A DNA stretch of 54,024 nt from an uncultured bacterium (lineage in GTDB: Bacteria > Patescibacteriota > Minisyncoccia > Phycocordibacterales > PALSA-1337), in assembly GCA_903872035.1 (NCBI GenBank), contig CAIQIZ010000011.1, positions 1-54,024 on the forward strand, read 5' to 3'. Numbering within the stretch: the first letter of the stretch is position 1; every line of letters begins with the position of its first letter. The notes beneath the pieces were generated by a model. The model was not told the origin of the DNA and searched no databases. It worked only from the letters and a program-made list of their open reading frames with translations. Both the position numbers and the translations under genes were made by a program. Of the stretch, positions 1-12,000 are shown piece after piece.

Positions 1-3000
1 AGGAACCGGTACTAGTGGCGAAATGCAATCCATCAGTTGAAGTGGCGGTGTAGAGAAGGATGGTAGAACCATTGTTTGCTGGAGCGTTGAAGTATATGGT
101 GGCTTGACTGTCGCCGCTAGAGACGGAAGTGATCGTAGGTGCATCGGGAATAGTTGCCGGCATGACAGAAATACTGGCCGCCGAAGGAGAGCTTGTCCCA
201 GTACTATTGGTCGCAGTAACGGTAAATGTATAGCTAGCACCATTATTCAAACCACTGATTGTGATCGGAGAAGTGGTGCCAGTCGCAGTCTGTCCCCCGC
301 TTGAGGTCACCACATATCGGATTATCGCAGAGCTTCCATTATCTACTGGTGGAGTAAATGTGATGGTCGCGCTATTGGAACCAGCAACAGCGACTATATT
401 CGTCGGTGGATTTGGGATATTTTGATAATTGAAATACGGATAAGTCGAAGCTTCAGCAATCTTCCAGATAAGCGAGGTGAAGTCCCAACCCGTATAAGTA
501 GCCTGGTGCTGCATGACTGGAGTAGTCGTTCCTGTCATGACTCCGATTCCTGAATTCATAAGATCAGTGAGTGCCGTTCCATCTTGGGCAACTGCTACAA
601 GCAAACCATTTCCATAAGCAACAGCATTCCATAAGCGAGCCGAAGCACTTGTCTGGCTCGTCCAAGTGATTCCATTCGGTGAAGTCATGATTTGAGTCGC
701 GACTGCTCCGTCATATGCGACTGCTACGAATAGCCCATTCCCAAATGTGACTGATGTCCACTGTCTGGCCGAAGGACTTGTCTGACTAAACCAGTTAACT
801 CCATCAGTAGAAGTCATGATCTGTGTCGCGACGGCTCCATCGTATGCGACTGCCACGAATATTCCATTTCCATACGTTACTGAACGCCATTGACGAGCTG
901 AAGGGCTTGTCTGACTGAACCAATTCACCATATCAGAAGATGTCATGATCTGATTGGCAGTAGTACCATCTTGAGCGACAGCCACGAACATACCATTACC
1001 GTATGTGACAGAACGCCATTGACGAGCTGAAGGGCTAGTCTGAATGAACCACTGTATTCCATCAGATGATGTCATGATCTGGCTTGTTGTCGCAGTGCTG
1101 GAAGCAACCGCCACAAAATATCCATTTCCATAAGTCACTGAGTACCACTGCAGTCCCGACGGACTAGTTTGGTTCGACCAATTGATCCCATTGGAAGATG
1201 TCATGATCTGGGTCGTAGTCGCGGTACTTGAGGCGACTGCTACGAATATTCCATTACCGAAAGTGATCGAGGACCATTGACTGGCAGACGGGCTGGTTCG
1301 AGCTAGCCATACCTGACCGTCGATCGACGTCATGATCTGGTTAGCCGTGGTACCATCCGATGCTACTGCCACGAAAATACCATTGCCATAAGCAACTGAA
1401 CGCCATTGACGGGCAGACGTGCTTGTCGCAACTGCCCAAGCAAAGCCTCCAGTAACTCCATTCAATTTTCCAGAATATGTAGCATCGAAATAATCTGAAA
1501 CATAGCTGCCACCCAATGAAGAACCTACCAAACCTCCGACATATTGTGTACCTGATCCGCCAAGTGTTCCTGCACCACCATTTGAACCACCTGTGCCACC
1601 AGTACCTTTTGCACCACCAGCGCCACCAGTAGCACCTGAAGTTTTTGTCCCACTAGGCGCTCCGATCGAATATGCATTTGTTACAGCTGAAGTGTTATTT
1701 GTTCCCAAAAGGCCGCCGACAAATGCATTGGCACCCGTTCCGCCGTTGCCGCCGGTCAAACCGTTCCCATTGGCACCATTACCTAAAGTTCCGGTTCCAC
1801 CATTTCCACCAGGGCCGCCAGGGCCTCCATTACCGGGAGTCCCTGCCGTCGAGCTGGCAGAACCAGTCGAATAAGCATTGGTAATGACACCTGTATTTTG
1901 TCCGACCAAACCTCCACCATAGACATCACCTCCGTTACCACCGTTACCGCCGGCAGATCCATCTCTTCCTGTGCCTCCAGTCCCAGAAGTTCCACCGGTA
2001 CCTCCAGCTCCACCTTGACCACCTGTCCCACCAACGACACCATTACCTCCGACCATGGTGACATTGCCAGATGAGTAGCTTGTGTTAAAACTTCCTGTCG
2101 TAAGGTTCGCCCCAATAAAACCTCCAGCATAGCTCGTTCCGCCAGCGCCACCATTGCTGCCACCGAGACTTGTTCCACCGTTGCCGCCGTTTTGATTGCT
2201 AGTGGTTCCAGCATCACCTCCTCTTCCTGCGGTACTGCTAGCTCCAGCTGTCCCACCATTACCTCCAACAGTATAAATATTTCCGGAAGACCAAGAATCT
2301 TGAACTATTCCAGCGGTGAAATTTTCTCCAAGAAAACCACCGGCAAATAGGTTACCGCCAGTTCCAGCCGCTGCAGTCGTATTCTCGTTACCACCCACTC
2401 CGCCAGCACCGGTCGGACCACCATCCCCACCTCTACCACCGTTGCCCCCAGCACCACCAGCACCACCGGTTCCACCATAGACATTCACATTTCCAATAGA
2501 ATAATCGGTGTAAAGCGTTCCAACGTTGTAGCCAACAAAACCTCCGGCGTATGCAATACCCCCAGCCGATCCTGCAGTCCTAACACCAGCCTGTCCGCCA
2601 GTTCCGCCAGCTCCACTTGCCTGACCATCTCCGCCCCTACCACCATCACCTCCCTCTCCGCCAGCTCCACCATTGCCGCCATACAAAGTCACCGTCCCAG
2701 TTGACCATGAATCCTTGATCGTTCTTCCTGATTCGTTTGCGCCAGCAAAACCTCCGGCATAGGCGTTTGTTCCTGCACCCGAAGCCGCAGCAGATCCTCC
2801 AGCACCACCGTTGGCTCCGGCACCGCCAGCACCCCCTACTCCACCTTGAGCTCCGATACCTCCCGCTCCACCAGCACCTCCTATTCCGGCTCTGCCAATG
2901 ACATTGCTAGTAGAATATGAATTTAAATATATTGTTCCATTATTATCTCCGACAAAACCGCCAACATATAGCGCGCCAGGAAGCGCTGCCACTGCTGAAC

Positions 3001-6000
3001 CGCCAGTAAATCCATCGCCGCCTTTTCCTGCCGTTCCTGGTAATCCTCCGTCACCTCCTTTACCGCCGTTACCACCATTACCGCTAGTAGCATCGATAGT
3101 CGTACCAGTGGCATAACTGGAAATAGTAGTACTGGCAGCGTTTTGGTTATAGCCGATAAGACCTCCGGAATAATTTGCTCCACCGATTCCACCAGTTCCA
3201 CCAGTGCCTCCAGGGCCTCCGATATGAGTGCTAGTTCCAGCTGACCCATCGCCACCCTTTCCACCTTCCCCGCCTGTGCCACCGTTTTGAGACACAGACA
3301 ATACCGAGCTATTTGCAAAGGAACTAATAATTATTCCTGTCGCTTCATTGTTACCGATGAGACCGCCAGCGTAAATAGCTCCACCGTTACCACCTGCTCC
3401 ACCATTACCACCAGAAGCTGCAGTACCTCCTGAAAGCGTTCCTGATATTCCTCCCGGACCTCCCTTTGCCGCAGTACCAACGCTGCCACTATAGGCAAAA
3501 ACATTTCCTGTAGCATAAGAAGTATCTTCTACAATACCAGTATTGTCTCCGACCAGTCCGCCGACATAGACTGCTCCACCGTTACCTGTCGCACCGCCGT
3601 TACCGCCAACTCCACCCTTCGCGCTAGTTACTCCTGGGCCGCCATGACCGCCGATAACTCCGATCTTTCCATCTCCCGATGTTCCTCCGGTTGCGTAAAC
3701 ATTAGCTGTCGAATAGCTACTGCTTATAGATAAGTTCATGCTTGCGGTTGAAACCGTCCTTCCAACCAAACCTCCTGCATAAGCAGCACCTCCGGCACCG
3801 CTTGTACCTGCTGCACCAGTCGCGCCTCCAGCGCTGTCCGTTCCTCCATAACCAGATGTTCCTGCAGTTCCTCCATCACCACCCTTACCTCCCATAGCAA
3901 TCACTGTATTGCTCAGCGAATATGAGTTCGTATAATTTCCTTCTCCAGCACTTGCCCCACCATAGCCAACCAGACCTCCGGCGTCTGCCTCACCACCAAT
4001 ACCACCGTTACCACCTATACCGCCGTTACCGCCAGCCGCAGTTGAAGTACCGTCAGCCCCGATGCCACCTGTATTTCCCATGCTGCCTCTGCCACCTAAG
4101 GCATAGACATTTCCCGTCGCGTATGAATTTAGAATATCGTTCACGCCTCCAGCCAAAGTCACCTTGTTGTTTCCAATGAGACCTCCAGCATAAGCGGCAC
4201 CTCCAGTTGAAACTGTAACAGCACCGCCTCCGTTAAGACCGGTTACGTTAGGGCGTGAAAGAGCAGCGTCGCCAGATTTTCCACCCGTTCCAGCATTTCC
4301 ACCAGTTGAAGTTGCGCTGACTGTAGCGAACACTCCGATGTAATCTATCTGTCCTGATGTAAGAGCGCTGTATCCAACCAAACCTCCAGCATCTGCTTCG
4401 CCACCGGCACCTGACTGTCCTCCGAGGACTGCCCCGGCAGCGACGTGACCGGAAACTCCCAAAAAGGCGCTTCCGGCTGCTCCAGCAGAGCCGCCATCGC
4501 CGCCATAACCTCCTTGAACAACGACATTTCCGGTTGCATATGAATTGACTATTTGCAGAATCGGACCAGTCGTTCCGCTTATGCGACCAACCAAACCTCC
4601 ACCATAGGCTGCGCCGCCAGCGTATCCAACAGCACCGGCAATACCTACAGCAGATGTTCCACCTGATACTGCTCCGGAAGCACCGCCAGATCCGCTATTT
4701 CCTCCTGTTCCACTTCCACCTCCAAAGACTTTTATGTTTATATTTGAATATGAACCTTGAATAGTTCCAGTAGTACCAGGAAGATAATCGCCGACAAGTC
4801 CGCCGATAGCACGGAGTCCGCCGTAACCTCCCGCTCCACCAATGACACCGATGCCTCCCATGCTCGACACTGAACCTGCACCGCCACTTCCACCATTACC
4901 ACCTTTGCCTCCCGGTTGTTCGGTTCCAGAAATCGTGATTCCATCCGAGAAAGATGAAGTGATGTTTCCGGAACTGAACCCAACGAGCCCACCAATAACC
5001 GCTCCGACCGCTCCGCTAGCCCCGCCTCCAGTTCCAGCCGCCGCCCCTCCCTGTCCGCCAGCGCTACCAACTAATAGTCCAGAACCACCATTACCAGCAT
5101 TTCCGCCTTTACCAGCCGAACCGCCATTCGCAACAATATTTCCTTCTCCAGTCGTTGAATCATAACCTGCATATGATGAGACAATGTCCGATGTCGTATA
5201 GCCTATGAGACCTCCTGCGTATATAGCACCTGGGGCACCGCCGTTTCCACCGTTCGAACCGGCCGTTCCGCTAGTTGATGTAGCTGTCCTTCCATCAGTT
5301 CCATCCATACCAGATCCGCCAGTGATATTGAGTGTTGTTGTAGAAAATGAATTGGTCTCAACGACTCCTGTTGTATATCCAACAAGACCACCTGCATATA
5401 TCTGCCCTCCAGCACCTCCAGCACCTCCAGCACCACCCAGACCATATATTGCTGCTGCCACGTTGACTGATCCTGCACCGCCTATTCCTCCAAAGGCCGA
5501 GGTTCCCCCTGACGCACCATTGATTGTTATTGTTCCACCTTTTGCATATGAACTAGTGACCGTCCCCAAAGTGATGCGACCTACTAGACCTCCGACTTGA
5601 ACAGCCGTGCCGGCACCAGTGGCTCCTGATCCACCAGCACCACCGACTCCACCGACTCCACCGATCTCGCTTGCACCAAGAGAGCCATCTCCACCATCGC
5701 CGCCTCTAGATCCAGCACCACCTGTACCGGCGATCACTGTTATATCAGTCGATGTAGCATATGAATTTCTTATGACCGCCAAGATCGTAGTATCTTCTCC
5801 GACCAGTCCACCGACGTTCATGAGTCCGCTCGCCCCTCCAGCGCCGCCTGTGCCTCCCTGACCAGCAGTAACCGCAGTCGTGCTTCCAGATTTTCCAGCT
5901 GCGCCTCCGATTCCACCAACACCGCCGTTGCCGCCGATAGCTTGAATGAATCCGGAATAATGATAACTGTTGTCTACAGTTCCAGTGAATTGACCGATGA

Positions 6001-9000
6001 GACCGCCAGTATAATTTGCTGCGCCAGCACCACCGATTATACCGTTACCTCCATCACCTCCTTTAAATCCGTATCCACCGGTGTTACCTGTTCCGCCGCT
6101 TCCTCCCACACCGCCAGTTCCAGAAGTTCCACTAACTATACTGGTCGAATATGAATCGACGACCAGGCCGATCGTTCCTATACCGATGAGTCCGCCGGTG
6201 TATGCTATGCCTCCAAGCGCAGTCGCGCCGCTACCTCCAGCACCTCCATTGCCCCCGATGGCGGCATTGCCAGCACCACCATCACCACCTTTTCCAGCCG
6301 ATCCAGCACTACCGGCAGTCGAGGATGCCATACCCATCGAATACGAGTCGCTCACCAAAATGTACGAGCTCGTGAGTCCGACCAAACCACCGACATAAGT
6401 GTAACCACCAAAACCTCCGACGCCCCCGGTTCCACCAAGACCTCCAGCCATCGATGCCGCCCCATCGCCACCAGTTGCTCCTTTTGCTCCCAAACCTCCC
6501 ATCTGTCCAATGACCATCACTGTACCGGTTGCATAAGAAAATCTGATAGTATCTCCAGCACCAGCCGCTGCTCCGATGAGCCCCCCGGCATAAGTGTAGG
6601 CTCCTGACGCTCCTCCAGCACCTCCAGCTCCGCCTGCTCCTCCTTGAGCTCCGATAGTTCCTGGAGTTGATGTCCCACCCGCTCCTCCGATACCCGCAGT
6701 AATGGACACATTGTTAGTCGAATATATAGTATCGAAAAGAATATAGTTTGATCCGCTATAACCAACCGCGCCTCCAGCGTAGCTCGCACCGGTGACACCA
6801 CCGTTACCACCAGTTCCACCTGTGCCGTTCTTACCAGCACCTCCACCACCGACTCCACCATTTCCACCAGTACCTCCTATGCCGCCACTCGAACCTGAAA
6901 CGATGGTGATATTTCCTCCGATCGCATGTGATAAAGAAATATTTCCGTTACCCTGACCTGCCAAACCTCCAAGGTATATGACGCCACCGTTTCCACCGTT
7001 TCCACCAGTGCCTGCGACCCCTCCATTGAAGCCAGCCAAGCCTCCGCTTCCACCATCGCCACCGTTACCACCATTACCCCCGTTTCTTCCGCTGGCAGAT
7101 ATACTTCCGATAACTTCCGAATTCAATATTACTCCTGGATTATCTCCAGCCAACCCTCCAACCAAAGTCGTTCCACCAATACCTCCAGCTCCACCACTAC
7201 CTGCCTGACCTCCAGTTCCTACTGAAACGCTTCCCGTCGTAGACCCCGCATTTCCACCTCTTGCACCATTACCTCCCCAGCCACCGATGACATTTATAGA
7301 TGTAATAGTGTAATGAATATCTCTGATGATCCCAGTATTTGATCCGGCGATACCACCTCCATAATCAGCCCCTCCGTTACCTCCGGCTCCGCCCGTGCCA
7401 CCACCTCCACCAGCAGCTCCGGTTCCTGCTCCACCAACTCCACCGATACCACCATCACCTCCGCTTCCTCCAGTTGAATTAATCCAACCAAGATTATTTG
7501 CATTTATTATCGTAGTCCCCAACACTCCGTTATATCCCATGACTCCTCCGACATATGCAGCTCCGCCGATTCCACCAGCACCACCCGCGATACCTCCAAC
7601 TCCCGTACCGCTCGTTCCTGCAGCACCGCTTGCGCCGCCTGCTCCACCATTTCCAGCGCGACCGCCAGTAGAAGAAGCATCGCCTGTCGCAAATGTATCA
7701 TCGCTGACCAGAGCCAAGCTGTAACCGACCAAACCTCCAGCGGAAGCCACGCCACCAGTTCCACCTATTCCACCCTGTATACCCACAATGCCAGCATTTC
7801 CATTTGTTGAGTTTCCGCTCGCCGCTCCTGTCGTCCCATCTCCACCTCTACCTCCCGTAGCATAAGCATCTCCCGAAGCATGAGATCCCCCTTGGATATT
7901 TCCACCAGCCGCATTGTATCCGAGAAGCCCACCGGAATATGCTGCGCCACCAGTTCGAGAAGTTATATTCCCAGCCGTATCTCCCAAACCATTTGCGCCT
8001 CCTGTAAATCCCAAACCTCCACTAACCACTCCATTTCCTCCTTTGCCACCAGAGCCAGGCATGCCTCCATAACCTCCTGTTGAAGATGCTATACCTGTAG
8101 CATATGAATTATTGATTATTCCATTGCTGTAAGCTACCAAACCTCCAGCATATGCGGCGGCCGGTGCTGAAACTGCTCCACCCGCTCCTCCGGCAGCTCC
8201 CAAACCACCAGCTCCACCAACCCCACCATTACCAGAACCTCCACCGATCGCACTGACTGAGACCAGAGCAAAAGAATTCTGCACAACTCCATTCTGGGTA
8301 CCGCTCGTAAAATTGTTTCCAACGATACCTCCTGCATATGCAATGTTCCCAGCAGCTCCCGCTCCACCGATTCCACCCTGACCTCCAGCCGATCCAGTTC
8401 CTCCCACACCTCCGTCACCACCGTTGACTCCATTTCCTCCAGCGCTTCCAACTGCCAGAACTGAACCTAGTCCGATATTCGCATTAGTGATCGTCGTGAC
8501 GCTCTGTCCAGCTATGCCTCCGGCATATGCGATCGCCCCAGCTCCACCAGCGCCACCAGTTGCTCCAGCCGCACCAAGGTGACCAAGGCTACCGAACGCA
8601 CCGCTTCCAGCAATTCCAGCTGCAGCTCCATTTTTACCTGCTGATGCCACAGCTATGACCGTACTAGAAGCGTAAACATTTGTGATTGCGTTCGTGGTAT
8701 CTCCGGCGATTCCACCCGCGAAAGCCGCCGCACCAGCTCCACCAGTTCCTCCAGTCTGACCAGCAGCCGCAGTTCCAGTGCTTATCGTTGAAGTGCTGTT
8801 CCCGCCATTGCCGCCATAACCAGCATCACCGGCGATCCCAGCAAAGGCCGAAACATTTCCCAACATGAGCGATGTCGAAATCGATGTGATCACTCCAGCA
8901 TTTCTTCCGACAAATCCCCCAGCATAAGCGACTCCTCCCTGACCTCCATTACCTCCGGTTCCCGAAGCGCCTCCAGCAAATCCAGTTCCACCATTTTTTC

Positions 9001-12000
9001 CACCATCGCCACCGGACCCGCCTCTGCCTCCGTTACCTCCAGCTCCGCCCGAGACTGTCGTGCTAGCCGTAGATGAGGCATTGGAGAGGGTGCCGATGAT
9101 AAATTTTCCAATGATCCCACCTCCATCGGCTTCACCTCCGGTCCCACCGTTCTGTCCTAGCTGTCCAGCACCCCCAGTCGTAGTCGTACCGTTAGCTCCA
9201 TTGCCTCCGGTTCCGCCGATTCCTCCCATACCGGCATTTACGATAATATTTCCTGCAGAATATGCATTGAGAATATCTCCAGCATTCTGATAACCAACTA
9301 TTCCAGCCACGTAAGCAACACCACCGTTAGCACCGGCAGTTCCGGCAGTACCAGCCATACCAAGGATCCCATCTATCCCATTGGCTCCGGCGCCTCCGGC
9401 TCCGGATGTGCCGATAACATCGCCGATAGAATACACATTTGTGAGTATTCCTCCAGAAGAACCAACTGTGCCATCAGCACCGGTAATTCCACCCTCATAA
9501 ATAATCGCGCCAACGGTTGCCGTTCCACCAGGACCAGCCAGACCGCTTCCGCTTCCAGCACCTCCTGCTCCAGCGGCACCTCCAGCTCCAGCGGTTCCAT
9601 TTATTGCTCCAGTCATATGATAGCTATCAGTGATGAGAAGCGTGTTGTTACCAGCAACTCCTCCGACGTAGATTACTCCTCCGGCGCCACCAGTACCACC
9701 GCCGGCCGCAGTCAAATTCGCCCGACCAGCTGCTCCGTTACCACCCGCGCCTCCAGCCCCAGCAGTTGCTGATATAGCGTTCGTAGAAAATGAATACTGG
9801 ATAGTTCCAATGTTGCTACCAGCTAGCCCGCCAGCGTATGAGTTAGCGATCGTAGCATTGTTACCTGCACCGCCATTTCCTGTAGTTCCAGCTGCACCAC
9901 TCAGACCGCTCGTTGCCAGACCACCAAGCCCACCCGTTCCTCCGATACCACCGATTCCACCATGTAAGTAAATCAATCCGGTTGTTGAATAGGCAGAAAC
10001 GATCAACCCAGAATTTTGTCCTGCAATACCGCCGACCAAGGCTGTTCCTCCAGTTCCTCCAGCAGCGGCGGCATCAGCACCGCCGGCTCCTCCACCCGTT
10101 GCACCAGAACCGCCGATGCCTCCAGCTCCAGCGATTTTTCCATCTGCTCCAGTGGCAGAGACAGAACCTATAGAATATACCTGACCAGCAGTGCCGTTAA
10201 TTATTCCACCCGTTCCATTTTGAGCAACGATGCCTCCAGCGTAAGCCACACCTCCAGCACCGCCGCTTCCACCATTACCGCCAGCCGCCGTATTATTTCC
10301 AGGACTCGTGCTAGCATTCCCTCCCGCAGATCCAACAGTAGCTATTCCGCCAAATGATTGGATGGTCCCGGTTGCAAAAGATCCCGCTTCGATCACGGCA
10401 TTATTTACTCCGACCAAACCGCCGGCATATGAGAAACCTCCAGCGCCACCAGCCGCTCCGTTCCCACCAATACCAGAAATCGATGGGAGAGTTCCTCCGG
10501 CACCACCATTTCCAGCGAGACCTGCCGCCCCTCCAACACCTCCGATAGCTGTGACATTTCCTTCGGAATTTGAGGCTGTTATAGTTCCGGAATTTGTCCA
10601 GCCGACCAAACCTCCGGTATAGCTTACCCCGCCGGCGCCCGGCACTCCAACTGCTCCGCCGGCGCCTCCAATACCTGTCCCTAGAGTGTATCCGCCTTCA
10701 CCGCCGTTACCGCTGGCTCCACCTGTTCCTCCTATTCCCATGACCATAGCAGTCGAACATGAATTTGTAATATTGCCTTGTTGGAAGAATCCAACCAAGC
10801 CCCCAACGTAAACCGTACCACCAAGAGCCGCCGCATTGCTGACAGAAAGCCCTCCGGCTCCGGCCGTACTAGCACCGCTTGCTATCCACCCTCCTTTGCC
10901 TCCATAACCTCCCAAACCTCCTGTTCCACCCATACCGATGATGCTTCCAGAAACATTCACATTTGTGATCAGTCCGGAATTATAAGCGACTAGACCTCCG
11001 ACATACAAAGTCCCACCCGCCCCACCAGCTGTCGGAGTAGTCGTTCCATTGGCGTTTGCTGAAGCTGTTACTGTTCCACCCATTACCCCGTCGTTGCCGT
11101 TCACTCCTGCTGTTCCAGGAGTACTGGTAGCATTGATAGAAATATTTGAAAGAGTGACATTTCTGATTTGACTGACAGAATATCCGAATAGTCCGACATA
11201 GCTCGATGAAGTCGTCGAAATATAAAGATTGCTTATCTTATACCCACCACCATCAAAATCGCCAGTGAAGTTTGTTGTGGCATTTCCGATAGGGATGAAT
11301 CCGGTGTTCTGATTCCACGCGGTCGTGGATGCGGCATCGATGTCGTTAAACAATTTGAACGAGCTCGTCAAGCTAGTCCTCATTGCCTGCAAACCGTAAA
11401 CATCATAGATCATGAACGGATCAGCGCTTATGCCTGTGCCAGTGTATCGACGAAATGTCCCGGCATTCAGGGCGAAGTTACCTGCCGCAGAAAAAGTGTT
11501 TACAGCAGGATTCATAGCAGTGAATGTGGCCGCTGATGTTTCCACAAAGTTACCGGATTGCCCACTAGTATTGACTATGAAAAGAGGTGCGTTCTGGACG
11601 ATTGTCCCCGTATATCCAGTCGAAGTTCCAATAGTAAACGAACCGACCGTCGTGGTCGCATTGATAGTCACGATTGAAGCACCCGTGCCTGAAAAGTTAT
11701 CGAAAAAGACGCTGGTATTAGGACCTGGCAGGTTCCCACTTCTAGCTATGCCATTCGACGAAGTAGCCCAATGGTTCGTATCATCAGACCAGTTTCCAGT
11801 CCCATTGACCCAGTAAGCGATATTCGGAGCTGGGTCGACGACATAGTCTATGTCGGTGTTCCCAATGATCTTCAGATCAAAAACTGCCGTCGGAATCAAG
11901 AGATCTGTGAGCAATATCCGATATTTGCCATCCTGGTCGATCTGGAAAGTGGCCTGGAGCGGACTGCCTTCGGTAGTATTTCCTAGAGCATCAGTGTAGA

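Noticed and set aside
1593-10622. Many plus-strand Pro-rich ORFs (PPAPPVPP...) and minus-strand frame-shifted ORFs (MLEVLLGR..., MVELAER...)
   Set aside because: They are antisense or out-of-frame shadows of the Gly-rich codons of the giant minus-strand ORF; no signal peptides or plausible start contexts of their own.
1520-11010. CRISPR-like regular repeat array
   Set aside because: Period about 197 bp, degenerate repeats, continuous open reading frame; it is protein repeat, not CRISPR.
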